Shown: piece after piece, positions 1-7,580 of the stretch
How the letters are laid out: every line of letters begins with the position of its first letter
Numbering within the stretch: the stretch's first letter is position 1
Source: Coprococcus_A sp051877705
GTDB taxonomy: Bacteria > Bacillota > Clostridia > Lachnospirales > Lachnospiraceae
Length of the DNA stretch: 28,693 nt
NCBI GenBank assembly: GCA_051877705.1
Contig: JBJEJD010000214.1
Location: 1 to 28,693 of the forward strand
Direction of reading: 5' to 3'
Notes under the pieces: model-generated
What the model was told of the DNA's origin: nothing
Databases searched by the model: none
What the model saw: only the letters and a program-made list of their open reading frames with translations
Program-made: the position numbers and the translations under genes

Positions 1-1336
1 TTCGTTGAATCTGTTCGATCAGCCCTTCATAAACAGTTGTGCTTACCAGATTATCAACTGTATAGATCTGTTTGTTTTTCAATGTCTCAGGCAGCATCCG
101 ACTATAATCCTTCTGGCATACCAGAACATCCACATCTTCCGGAACAAGATCAGCAGCAAAAGCCTCCACTGTGATCCCGGTTATTCCCTTTTGTGCCAGA
201 CTCCTTCTGAAAATGGCCGCACCCATGGCACTGGAACCCACACCGCCATCACAGACAAATACAATTCTCTCTATTTTTTTCTGAACTGTCACTTCTTGCT
301 GCTCCTCCTGCTTCTCTTTGATGTTCTCATGATCACTGCTGCTATGGATATGTAAAATGAATATACTGACTGCAAATGACACCAATGCCGACGCAAACAC
401 ACCAGTGAGCACAGGCAATACAGTATCTCGTCCCGCCATCAATACCAGTATGATCAGACTTCCTGGCGATACAATACCTTCAACCCCTGCATCCAACAGC
501 GAAAAGCAGAAGTTCCCTGCCATTCCCCCGGCAATCAGAGCCAACAGCAGCCGCATATCAGCCAGTACACATGGGAAATACACTTCATGGATGCCGCCAA
601 CCAGCTGCGCAAACATAGAGGCACCATATTCACTGCGCTGCTTTCTGCTGTGCCAGTACAATGCAGCCAAAAGTCCGAATCCAGGCCCCGGGTTTGTTTC
701 CAGCAAAAACAAAATTGAATGTCCTGTTTCCTCAAGCTGCGTCATGGCCAAAGGAACCAGAATACCATGATTGACCAGATTATTCAGAAAAAATATCTTC
801 GCCGGTTCTATGATCAGACTCAGCAGCCCCTCCATGCGATGCACAATAAGAAAATCCATACCTCTATATACGAAAGACATCCCAATGTCCAACGCCGGAG
901 ACACCAGGAAACAGCCAAATAAGGCCAGCATGGCTCCTCCGGCGGCAATGCACAGATTATGCATCAGCATCTGCATACTGCCAGACACCTTTTCCTCCAA
1001 AAACCGTGTCCACCATTTCCAGAGAATGCCTGCGAACGGTCCCAGAATCATGGCCCCAAAAAGTCCTGCATGATAGTTGGATATCATCACGCCTGTCACC
1101 GCCAGACAGCCAAGTACACCTGCCCGTTCCCCACCGATGGCTCTGCCGCCTGCATAAGCGATCATAACCGGCACTACATAAACATACACTAATTGAGAAA
1201 TGGCATAGATATCCTTATTCGGAAACCAGCCGCGATTTCCAAAAATCACAGACAATAGTCCGATAAAGATAAATATGCCAACATTTTTCATAATAATCCG
1301 GCTATAAAATCTCCCGATTTTCTGAAGTATTCTCAT
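1..1336 (-). CDS. Mannitol-type PTS EIICB paralog, 3' end off the window
   Basis: Reading the minus strand from an ATG at 1336 gives an uninterrupted frame of 445 codons to the window edge, so the gene is 5'-complete and 3'-truncated by the window, not broken. An SD-like GGGAGAAG lies about 5 nt upstream of the ATG. The product resembles the neighbouring mannitol permease over its whole length. The membrane EIIC part holds the GGIHE substrate-site motif (Glu about 251) and NPGPG. A charged linker (KEKQEEQQE) follows, then an EIIB domain with the phosphocysteine loop CDGGVGSSAMGA (Cys about 362), where the partner gene has CDAGMGSSAMGA. The family takes up and phosphorylates a hexitol at the membrane. 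It is downstream of the mtlA-like gene in the same direction (46 bp gap), probably co-transcribed. The sequence is clearly diverged from its neighbour, so substrate may differ; that is inference. Confidence 0.88.
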   Translation of the reverse strand, partial: MRILQKIGRFYSRIIMKNVGIFIFIGLLSVIFGNRGWFPNKDIYAISQLVYVYVVPVMIAYAGGRAIGGERAGVLGCLAVTGVMISNYHAGLFGAMILGPFAGILWKWWTRFLEEKVSGSMQMLMHNLCIAAGGAMLALFGCFLVSPALDIGMSFVYRGMDFLIVHRMEGLLSLIIEPAKIFFLNNLVNHGILVPLAMTQLEETGHSILFLLETNPGPGFGLLAALYWHSRKQRSEYGASMFAQLVGGIHEVYFPCVLADMRLLLALIAGGMAGNFCFSLLDAGVEGIVSPGSLIILVLMAGRDTVLPVLTGVFASALVSFAVSIFILHIHSSSDHENIKEKQEEQQEVTVQKKIERIVFVCDGGVGSSAMGAAIFRRSLAQKGITGITVEAFAADLVPEDVDVLVCQKDYSRMLPETLKNKQIYTVDNLVSTTVYEGLIEQIQR

Positions 1337-1382
1337 GTTTCTTCTCCCGATAAATTGATGGGAAAATTATACCATTTTTTAA

Positions 1383-2786
1383 TTATTTTTTCAATCTATC
1401 CACTAATATGTCATATTCCGGAGCAGCCAGGAAATTGGTAATCAATACTCTCTCTGCATTTGGATTACTGTGCGCTGCACGTTCCCCCAGCTCCTGATGC
1501 GTCACGACGATCTGAACATCCGCCGGAATGGAAGATACTGGTGTATGGATGACTTCAATATCTGTACGTCCCACTGCTGCCAGCTTCTTTTTCAGGACCG
1601 TTGCCCCCATGGCGCTGGAACCCATGCCCGCATCACAGGCAAATGCTATTTTACGAATATCAGCCGTTTTTACCGGTGCTGCCGCAACTGCAGCATCAGA
1701 TCCGGCAGATGTCTCTACAATACCTTTCGCCTGTTTTTTCATTGTATCCTTCTGTTTCTGTGCCTCTTCCAGAGATACATCCTTTCCCATAAATTTCAGG
1801 ATCGGAACAGAGATTGCAAAAGATACCGCCGCTGCCACAAAAACACCGAGAAGCAGACCCAGATAGGAATGTCTCTCCGCCAGTGCCAGAATGGCAAGGA
1901 TACTTCCCGGAGAAGCTGCAGATGTCAGTCCCACATTAAAAGCGGAAAAAACAGCAATACCACTGGCACCACCGGCAATGACAGATAAAAGCAATGCCGG
2001 ATTCATGAGAATGTAAGGGAAATATATTTCATGGATGCCCCCCAGGAAATGAATAATCACCGCACCCGGGGCAGAACTTTTGGCACTGCCTTTACCTGCA
2101 ATACAATAGGCCAGCAGAACACCCAGTCCGGGACCGGGATTGGCCTCGAGCAAAAAGAAGACCGATTTTCCGGCTTCCTGTACCTGCTGAATACCCATCG
2201 GTGATAAGATACCGTGATTTATGGCATTATTCAGGAACAGAACCTTGGCCGGTTCAATGAACAGACTGGCCAGAGGCAGCAAATGATGATCAACAAATAA
2301 TTTAACACCTGCACTCATGACCGTGTTCAATGCCACAACCAGCGGTGAGATCACCGTCATCGCCAGCAAAGCCAGAAGTGCACCCAGAATACCCAGTGAA
2401 AAATTATTGACCAGCATCTCAAAGCCTGCAGGAATATGGCCCGCAATGGCTTTATCAAACTTCTTGATGATCCACGCCGACAAAGGCCCCATGATCATCG
2501 CTCCAATAAACATGGGAATATCCGTACCTACGATAACACCCATCGTTGCAATGGCACCGATGACGCCGCCCCTTTTTCCCGCAACAGCTTCACCGCCTGT
2601 ATAAGCAATCAGCAGTGGAAGCAACATATGAGACATTGGATCTACCAACTGAGCAAATTTCTCATTTGGCGCCCATCCCGTCTGAATAAATAACGCTGTA
2701 ATTAAGCCCCAGGCTATAAACGCGCCGATATTCGGCATAACCATACCGCTTAAAAATCTCCCAAATACCTGTACTTTTTCCTTCAT
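1383..2786 (-). CDS. mtlA: PTS mannitol transporter EIICB
   Basis: This 467-aa protein matches the mannitol-specific EIICB permease: about 335 residues of hydrophobic EIIC, a short Lys/Ala-rich linker, then EIIB. It imports mannitol across the membrane and phosphorylates it with phosphate passed from EIIA. Visible marks are GGIHEIYFP (about 249-257), NPGPGLG, and the EIIB phosphocysteine loop FACDAGMGSS with Cys384 in this numbering. No EIIA domain is attached, so a separate EIIA is expected elsewhere. I chose ATG 2786 because AGG lies about 10 nt upstream. The in-frame GTG at 2795 overlaps that SD. It is the first gene after a TATAAT promoter (2860-2889) and is followed by the divergent EIICB paralog. 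Mannitol specificity rests on motif resemblance. Confidence 0.9.
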   Translation of the reverse strand: MKEKVQVFGRFLSGMVMPNIGAFIAWGLITALFIQTGWAPNEKFAQLVDPMSHMLLPLLIAYTGGEAVAGKRGGVIGAIATMGVIVGTDIPMFIGAMIMGPLSAWIIKKFDKAIAGHIPAGFEMLVNNFSLGILGALLALLAMTVISPLVVALNTVMSAGVKLFVDHHLLPLASLFIEPAKVLFLNNAINHGILSPMGIQQVQEAGKSVFFLLEANPGPGLGVLLAYCIAGKGSAKSSAPGAVIIHFLGGIHEIYFPYILMNPALLLSVIAGGASGIAVFSAFNVGLTSAASPGSILAILALAERHSYLGLLLGVFVAAAVSFAISVPILKFMGKDVSLEEAQKQKDTMKKQAKGIVETSAGSDAAVAAAPVKTADIRKIAFACDAGMGSSAMGATVLKKKLAAVGRTDIEVIHTPVSSIPADVQIVVTHQELGERAAHSNPNAERVLITNFLAAPEYDILVDRLKK

Positions 2787-2826
2787 TGATTTCACACCTC
2801 ATTTAAATTTATATCCATCCGAGGTA

Positions 2827-2840
2827 TGATTGGCCAATCA
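2827..2840. promoter_or_regulatory. 14-bp perfect palindrome in the mtlA leader
   Basis: TGATTGGCCAATCA is a perfect palindrome about 13-26 nt after the predicted transcription start of the mtlA transcript. Its place suggests a repressor operator. It does not fit a consensus cre site, because its centre is GC rather than CG. The regulator is unknown. Confidence 0.4.
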
Positions 2841-2859
2841 ATCCCTTGTTTCATATCTC

Positions 2860-2889
2860 ATTATAGCGGGTAAATAAGAAAAAGAGCAA
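2860..2889 (-). promoter_or_regulatory. Sigma-70-type promoter for the PTS operon
   Basis: On the minus strand, TTGCTC (2889-2884) is followed after 18 bp by a perfect TATAAT (2865-2860). It lies 74 bp upstream of the mtlA start. The -35 is weak, which would suit an activated promoter given the inverted repeat just upstream. Confidence 0.6.
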
Positions 2890-2901
2890 GCAGCAGAAAA
2901 A

Positions 2902-2934
2902 GAGATTTGGCACTATACAATAATGCCAAATCTC
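2902..2934. promoter_or_regulatory. Inverted repeat upstream of the mtlA -35, candidate activator site
   Basis: GAGATTTGGCA and TGCCAAATCTC form a perfect 11-bp inverted repeat with an 11-nt spacer. It sits about 12 bp upstream of the weak -35 of the PTS promoter. Firmicute mannitol operons are commonly switched on by MtlR bound upstream of the promoter, and TTGGCA/TGCCAA arms loosely recall TTGNCA-type half-sites, but the spacing here is longer than I recall for MtlR. Assignment to MtlR is inference. Confidence 0.45.
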
Positions 2935-3067
2935 GTCATTACCCTTTCTTCGCATCAATTATTCATTATATTTAACACATTTATACTGTTTTGACAATAA
3001 ACTGTTATATTCTGTGCATCTTGTTATACATTTCACACTTTTTACACTTATTGAAGCACAATTCTCA

Positions 3068-3096
3068 TTGACATTCTGTATCAAAAATCGTATAAT
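3068..3096 (+). promoter_or_regulatory. Perfect consensus sigma-70 promoter of the CoA operon
   Basis: TTGACA (3068-3073), a 17-bp spacer and TATAAT (3091-3096) match the consensus exactly. Transcription should begin near 3103, leaving a leader of about 87 nt. It implies strong, perhaps constitutive expression of the crotonase and CoA-transferase genes. The stretch 2941-3067 upstream is AT-rich and I see no gene in it. Confidence 0.85.
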
Positions 3097-3111
3097 ATAT
3101 TAAGAAAGTAA

Positions 3112-3165
3112 GGGAAAATGCACAACCTCATAGTGCAACTGTGTTAATAGATTGTTTATTTTCCC
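3112..3165 (+). other. Leader stem-loop before the crotonase gene
   Basis: GGGAAAAT (3112-3119) pairs with ATTTTCCC (3158-3165), enclosing a smaller GCAC/GTGC hairpin. The structure lies between the promoter and the SD, so it is in the 5' UTR. It could stabilise the messenger or be a small control element; it matches no riboswitch I know. Confidence 0.4.
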
Positions 3166-3189
3166 ACAATATAATAAGGGGGTTTTTTT

Positions 3190-3984
3190 ATGGAACTGAA
3201 GAAATTAATTTACACCGTGGAAGATGGTATTGCTGTCATCACAATGAATTACATGAAGAATCTCAATGCCATTGATGAGCAGATGGCCGATGAACTGATG
3301 TATGTTGTTGATGCCGCAGAAAAAGACCCGAATGTTAAGGTTGTTGTCCTGAAGGGTACAGACCGTGCATTTTCCGCAGGCGGTGATATTGGTTACTTCT
3401 ATCAGCTGATCCAGGCAGGCGGCGAAGTCAATATGGACGGCCTTATCAGCAAGGTTGGTGTTGTTGCTGATGGTCTGAAGAGAATGAGCAAAATGGTCAT
3501 CACTTCTGTATGTGGCGCTGCTGCAGGTGCAGGTGTCAGCCTTGCCCTTGGCGGTGATTTTATGATCTGCGCAGACAATGCCAAGTTTATCCTCGCTTTC
3601 GTTAACCTCGGTCTCGTTCCGGATACCGGCGCCACCTATCTTCTGACCAAGAGCATCGGTACAGCACGTACAATGGAACTGGCTGCAACAGGACGCCCTG
3701 TAGGTGCAGAAGAAGCGAAGGCTCTCGGACTGGCTTACAAGGTTGTTCCAAAGGAAGAACTGGATGAAGCAACGATGAAGTTTGCGAAGAAACTGGCTGC
3801 AGGTCCGCTGCTCTCCTACAAGAACATCAAGAAGCAGATCTACGATGCCGCTTATTCCGATTATAAGCAGTGGCTGGTTGAGACAGAAGTTCCGACCCAG
3901 CGTGAAGTTGCCGCATCCATGGATTTCCAGGAAGGCTGCAAGGCTTTCATGGAGAAACGCAAAGCCAATTTCGAAGGCAAATAA
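3190..3984 (+). CDS. Crotonase-family enoyl-CoA isomerase-like protein
   Basis: A 264-aa single-domain crotonase fold protein. The oxyanion-hole segments FSAGGDI (61-67) and CGAAAGAG (108-115) are clear. Aligned by eye to rat enoyl-CoA hydratase, the two catalytic glutamates are replaced (Glu144 by Ser117, Glu164 by Phe137). Asp145 in GLVPDTG sits where PaaG and peroxisomal-type enoyl-CoA isomerases carry their acid. I therefore favour double-bond isomerisation of an enoyl-CoA over hydration. The ATG has SD AAGGGGG about 7 nt upstream. It is the first gene of an operon with two CoA-transferase subunits, which suggests the acid is activated to its CoA ester and then isomerised. Lysine codons here are mostly AAG by rough count, while the next gene favours AAA. 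Substrate unknown. Confidence 0.85.
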   Translation: MELKKLIYTVEDGIAVITMNYMKNLNAIDEQMADELMYVVDAAEKDPNVKVVVLKGTDRAFSAGGDIGYFYQLIQAGGEVNMDGLISKVGVVADGLKRMSKMVITSVCGAAAGAGVSLALGGDFMICADNAKFILAFVNLGLVPDTGATYLLTKSIGTARTMELAATGRPVGAEEAKALGLAYKVVPKEELDEATMKFAKKLAAGPLLSYKNIKKQIYDAAYSDYKQWLVETEVPTQREVAASMDFQEGCKAFMEKRKANFEGK

Positions 3985-4034
3985 TGAACTAAACTATTCC
4001 GGATCATAGAAGAAATAGAAAGGTGGTAACCAAT

Positions 4035-4754
4035 TTGAAATCTAAAGTCGTAACACTGGAACAAGCCCTTACTCCATTCCATGACGGCCAGACAATCATG
4101 TTCGGTGACTGGCATGGTGAACTCTCCGCAGAAGAGATTATTACCGGTTTGCTTGAAAAGGGCGTAAAAGATATTGATGCCATTGCTGTTTCCGGCGGTA
4201 TGCCTGATCAGGGCGTTGGCCGTCTTATTGTAGAACACCGCGTAAAGAGCCTTGCTACAACCCATATCGGTCTGAATCCGGTTGCCCGTGATCAGATGTT
4301 TGCCGGCGAACTCGCCGTTGAGTTCATCCCACAGGGAACATTTGCTGAACGTATCCGCTGTGGCGGCGCAGGTCTCGGCGGCTGCCTGACCCCTACAGGT
4401 GTTGGCACAGACATTGAAAAAGGCAAACAGAAACTTACTATTAACGGCAAAGAATATCTCCTTGAGCTGCCTCTGCATGCAGATATTGCTCTGATCAAAG
4501 CATGGAAGGCCGATACAGCCGGCAACATTGCCTTCAGACTGACCGGCAGAGCTACCAACAGTTATATGGCCCTTGCAGCAGATACAGTTATCGTTGAAGT
4601 TGAAGAGCTGGTTGAAGTTGGTGAACTCGGACCTGATGAGATCGATGTTGCAGCTCCTATCATTGATATGGTATATGTAAGAACCGGCGAAAAGAAACCT
4701 TTCTGTCCGATGTGGCAGCGTGCTAAAGCAAAAGCAGAAGGAGGTAAGAAATAA
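4035..4754 (+). CDS. Family I CoA-transferase, alpha subunit (AtoD-like)
   Basis: A 239-aa protein resembling the alpha subunit of acetate/acetoacetate/butyrate CoA-transferases. The run GTFAERIRCGGAGLGG, followed by LTPTGVGT, is characteristic of AtoD, and the length is usual for the family. With the beta subunit it exchanges CoA between acyl-CoA and free acids in the cytoplasm. I chose the TTG start at 4035: AAAGGTGG lies 8 nt upstream, while the in-frame GTG at 4023 is inside that SD. The stop overlaps the beta-subunit ATG (TAATG), implying coupled translation and stoichiometric subunits. The short length and AtoD-like motifs argue against the longer glutaconate CoA-transferase A (about 320 aa) or IpdA. 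The exact acid pair cannot be read from sequence. Confidence 0.9.
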   Translation: MKSKVVTLEQALTPFHDGQTIMFGDWHGELSAEEIITGLLEKGVKDIDAIAVSGGMPDQGVGRLIVEHRVKSLATTHIGLNPVARDQMFAGELAVEFIPQGTFAERIRCGGAGLGGCLTPTGVGTDIEKGKQKLTINGKEYLLELPLHADIALIKAWKADTAGNIAFRLTGRATNSYMALAADTVIVEVEELVEVGELGPDEIDVAAPIIDMVYVRTGEKKPFCPMWQRAKAKAEGGKK

Positions 4755-5419
4755 TGGGAGAACTGAAAGGACGTGCACTTATCGCAGCTCGCTGCGCAAA
4801 GTTTTTTAAGGACGGCGATTTTGTTAATCTCGGAATCGGCCTCCCTCTGATGTGTGTCAATTATCTGCCGGAAGGCGTTGAACTCTGGCTCGAAGCAGAG
4901 ATCGGTATCGTAGGCTGCGGCTCCTCTCCATCATGGGATGATGCAGACCCTGACCTCATCGATGCAGGCGGTCAGCCGGCATCCGTTATTAAAGGCGGCA
5001 GCGTATGCGACCACGCTACATCCTTCGCCTATATCCGCGGCGGACATGTTGACGCCACTGTACTTGGTACCCTGGAAGTTGACCAGGAAGGCAATATCGC
5101 CAACTGGACGATTCCTGGCAAGCTCGTTCCTGGTATGGGCGGCGCCATGGATCTGTGTGCAGGCGGTCTGAAAAAGATCATCGTTGCAACAGATCACTGC
5201 GAGAAGAGTGGCAAATCCAAGATTCTGAAGAAATGTACCCTTCCTCTGACCGGTGCAAAATGTGTAACAGATATCGTTACTGAGAGATGCTACTTCGAAG
5301 TAACTCCGGATGGCCTGGTTCTGAGAGAACTGGCTCCTGGCTACACCGTTGAAGATATCCGTGCATGCACAGAAGCTGATTTCACCGTTGCAGATGAAGT
5401 TGGTGTCATGGAGGCATAA
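4754..5419 (+). CDS. Family I CoA-transferase, beta subunit (AtoA-like)
   Basis: A 221-aa protein resembling AtoA/CtfB. Conserved runs include VNLGIGLP, IPGKLVPGMGGAMDL and KILKKCTLPLT. The catalytic glutamate, which forms the glutamyl-CoA thioester in this family, is Glu49. Its surroundings are unusual: the usual SENG reads AEIG here, so Ser and Asn next to the glutamate are Ala and Ile. The enzyme is probably still active because Glu is kept, but substrate choice may have shifted. Translation starts inside the stop region of the alpha subunit (1-nt overlap) and the SD GGAGG lies in the alpha coding end. A terminator follows 20 bp after the stop, closing a three-gene operon. Confidence 0.9.
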   Translation: MGELKGRALIAARCAKFFKDGDFVNLGIGLPLMCVNYLPEGVELWLEAEIGIVGCGSSPSWDDADPDLIDAGGQPASVIKGGSVCDHATSFAYIRGGHVDATVLGTLEVDQEGNIANWTIPGKLVPGMGGAMDLCAGGLKKIIVATDHCEKSGKSKILKKCTLPLTGAKCVTDIVTERCYFEVTPDGLVLRELAPGYTVEDIRACTEADFTVADEVGVMEA

Positions 5420-5439
5420 TCATTTTATAGTACATATCA

Positions 5440-5490
5440 AAGCCACTGTATCAAAGGTTTACTCAGCCTTTGATGCGGTGGCTTCTTTAT
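5440..5490 (+). terminator. Rho-independent terminator of the CoA-transferase operon
   Basis: AAGCCAC (5440-5446) pairs with GTGGCTT (5478-5484), and TATCAAAGG with CCTTTGATG inside it, giving a long stem with a small internal loop. A T-rich tail (CTTTATGTATCTTTTTC) follows. The next 130 bp, to about 5620, hold nothing I can identify. Confidence 0.75.
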
Positions 5491-5684
5491 GTATCTTTTT
5501 CAGCACGATATTAGCCATTTGTAAAAATGCATCGCCATCCCTTTATACAATATCACAATTAATGAAAGATCAGCCATTGCTACGTCTTCCTTGTACCATT
5601 TTCGTAATCCCGCGAAAAAGGTCTGTGACCCCAAAGTAATTTATGATATACTTCAAATATCTGTTTTAGGGGGGTATTTATCTT

Positions 5685-6290
5685 ATGAGTTATAAAATCA
5701 TCTGTTTTGGAGATTCCAATACCTATGGCTATGATGCCAGGGGCTTTATGGGCGGACGGTTATCCAAAGCTGCAAGATGGACAGGGATTCTTGATGAAGA
5801 TTCCGACCTTGAGATTGTGAACTGCGGTGAAAATGGACGGGAGATTCCCACAGACCGATGGGATATGGATGATCTGGATGCCATACTTGACCGCGAAGCA
5901 CCCTTTGATCTGCTGGTCATCATGCTGGGCAGCAACGACCTGCTGACCATGTACCGCTCCGGCATCAGCAAGATCACTCAGCGTATGGCCCGACTACTCT
6001 ATCATATCCTGGACCATCCTTCCATCGACAATGAACCATCCAGGATTCTTCTGATTGCTCCAACCCCGACAGACCTTGGCCGCATTGATCCCATGGCTGC
6101 CAATTATGACCGCATCTCCAGTGAATTCGGCATCGCCTATGGCAGCCTTGCCGCCACAGCAGGTGTTCATTTCGCCGATGCCGGTCAGTGGAACATCGAA
6201 CTTGGACACGATGGCGTTCATTTTACTGAAAAAGGACATCGCACTTTTGCAGAACATATGAGAACTGTCCTAAAAAAAATTTTGACATAG
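5685..6290 (+). CDS. SGNH/GDSL-family hydrolase
   Basis: A 201-aa cytoplasmic protein with no signal peptide. The SGNH blocks appear in order: GDSNTYG with catalytic Ser11, GENG with Gly48, GSND with Asn84, and DGVHFTEKGH with Asp176 and His179. Such enzymes are esterases or deacetylases; here the substrate is unknown. The length is typical for the single-domain family. GGGGGG lies about 9 nt before the ATG. A weak promoter (GTGACC-N16-TATACT, -10 at 5647-5652) may precede it. It stands alone, bounded by the upstream terminator and a convergent hairpin whose left arm contains its own stop codon. Confidence 0.88.
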   Translation: MSYKIICFGDSNTYGYDARGFMGGRLSKAARWTGILDEDSDLEIVNCGENGREIPTDRWDMDDLDAILDREAPFDLLVIMLGSNDLLTMYRSGISKITQRMARLLYHILDHPSIDNEPSRILLIAPTPTDLGRIDPMAANYDRISSEFGIAYGSLAATAGVHFADAGQWNIELGHDGVHFTEKGHRTFAEHMRTVLKKILT

Positions 6291-6321
6291 TAAAGCGGTT
6301 TAAAAACCGCCTTACTATGTC
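6284..6321 (-). terminator. Terminator between convergent SGNH and TtcA-like genes
   Basis: GACATAGTAA-A-GCGGTTT pairs with AAACCGC-C-TTACTATGTC, 17 bp with one mismatch and a 2-nt centre. On the minus strand a run AAAATTTTTTTT follows, so it is a good terminator for the TtcA-like gene. On the plus strand there is only a poor T tail. Confidence 0.8.
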
Positions 6322-6325
6322 AGGA

Positions 6326-7468
6326 TTATTTCTCATCATAAGTATCCAGGAAGTGATGGACTGTTCCGTTTTCCTTGTAGGCAATGATGGTGCTGAGGTT
6401 GACATTTTCCACACTTTTGAAGATATTGCCTTCCACGAAGGGATTGGTCTCCTTGAGCTTCCGAATCAGCTGCTTGACTTCCATGCGCTTCGACACAGAG
6501 GTGCCATCCGGACGGCAGGAGCTGCAGGTATCCGTGAACCGGCAGGCGCACTGGATAAAATGAAGCTGGTTCATGTCCCGCCACTGCTTGATGTCATCCT
6601 CACGAATCAGATACATGGGACGTATGAGCTCCATACCTTCAAAGTTGGTACTGTGAAGCTTCGGCATCATGGTCTGCACCTGAGCGCCATACAGCATGCC
6701 CATCAAAATCGTCTCGATCACATCGTCATAATGATGGCCAAGGGCAATCTTATTACAGCCCAGTTCCTTTGCTTTATTGTACAGATATCCTCTGCGCATT
6801 CTGGCACAGAGATAACACGGCGATTTCTCAATCGTATAAACCGCATTGAATATCTCCGATTCAAAAACTGTAATCGGAACTCCCATGATCCGGGCATTAT
6901 TCTCGATCAGTCGGCGGTTCACCTCACTGTATCCCGGATCCATCACCAGGAAAACAAGCTCAAACGGGAACTTATTGTGGCGCTTCAGTTCCTGGAACAG
7001 CTTGGCCATGAGCATGGAATCCTTGCCGCCGGAAATACAGACGGCAATCTTATCCCCCGGCTGTATCAGATCATAGGTATTGATAGCCTTTGCAAAACGG
7101 CTGAACAATACCTTATGGAATTTCCCTTTGCGCAGGCTCTTTTCAATCTCCTCCTGCCGGTCCTCATTGCCGAAGCTGGCCATAAGCCATGCGCTGTAGC
7201 CTCCTTCAAGACTGACGGCATCATAATCCAGCTCCCGAAGCTGTTCCGCCAGATCTGCGCTGGCAATGCCCTTCATGCAATACAGGACATAGGTTTTATC
7301 CTTCGGAAGATTTCCCGCTTCCGCATCCTCCACTATATGGGGCATACTGACAGCTCCCGGAATAAAACCGTAGCCAAAGGAAATCTCATCCCTCACATCG
7401 GCCAGCGTATAGGATCCCGCTGCCATATCCGAAAGCTCTTTGATCGTTATCTCTCTATGTTCACTCAT
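6326..7468 (-). CDS. Rhodanese domain fused to TtcA-like tRNA thiolation ATPase
   Basis: A 380-aa two-domain protein. Residues about 5-100 are a rhodanese domain with active-site loop CMKGIAS (Cys64), which would carry a persulfide. Residues about 120-345 are a PP-loop ATPase of the TtcA type: SGGKDS (146-151), PCYLCARMRRG (Cys218, Cys221), GHHYDD, and a C-terminal cysteine group (Cys307, 309, 315, 318). TtcA enzymes activate tRNA C32 with ATP and thiolate it using an Fe-S cluster; the fusion would supply sulfur in cis. I chose ATG 7468 because GGAG lies 8 nt upstream and a consensus-like promoter (7502-7530) sits between it and the upstream in-frame ATG at 7585. Target tRNA position is inferred from family. 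Confidence 0.85.
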   Translation of the reverse strand: MSEHREITIKELSDMAAGSYTLADVRDEISFGYGFIPGAVSMPHIVEDAEAGNLPKDKTYVLYCMKGIASADLAEQLRELDYDAVSLEGGYSAWLMASFGNEDRQEEIEKSLRKGKFHKVLFSRFAKAINTYDLIQPGDKIAVCISGGKDSMLMAKLFQELKRHNKFPFELVFLVMDPGYSEVNRRLIENNARIMGVPITVFESEIFNAVYTIEKSPCYLCARMRRGYLYNKAKELGCNKIALGHHYDDVIETILMGMLYGAQVQTMMPKLHSTNFEGMELIRPMYLIREDDIKQWRDMNQLHFIQCACRFTDTCSSCRPDGTSVSKRMEVKQLIRKLKETNPFVEGNIFKSVENVNLSTIIAYKENGTVHHFLDTYDEK

Positions 7469-7501
7469 TCTGATTCTCCGTTCTGCAATATCATAAAAAT
7501 C

Positions 7502-7530
7502 ATTATATGAGATTCCAATTAATATATCAA
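7502..7530 (-). promoter_or_regulatory. Promoter of the rhodanese-TtcA gene
   Basis: On the minus strand TTGATA (7530-7525), 17 bp, TATAAT (7507-7502). Transcription would begin near 7495, downstream of the ATG at 7585, which supports the shorter start at 7468. Confidence 0.75.
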
Positions 7531-7580
7531 CACTTTTTAGAAGCACTTTATATGTCTGATTAACATTTTTTGATGAACTT

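Noticed and set aside
1..1336. Left-edge region taken as a decayed PTS pseudogene or as several small plus-strand genes
   Set aside because: Translating the minus strand gives a single uninterrupted frame to the edge with intact EIIC and EIIB motifs.
2827..2840. Catabolite-repression (cre) site
   Set aside because: The centre of the palindrome is GC instead of the CG needed by the CcpA consensus.
3861..4778. Minus-strand open frame of 305 codons
   Set aside because: It is antisense to the CoA-transferase alpha subunit and crotonase ends, Cys/Phe-rich with no family features.
6317..7510. Long plus-strand open frame of 397 codons
   Set aside because: It lies antisense to the rhodanese-TtcA gene, whose motifs are clear; the plus frame has no recognisable domain and no SD.
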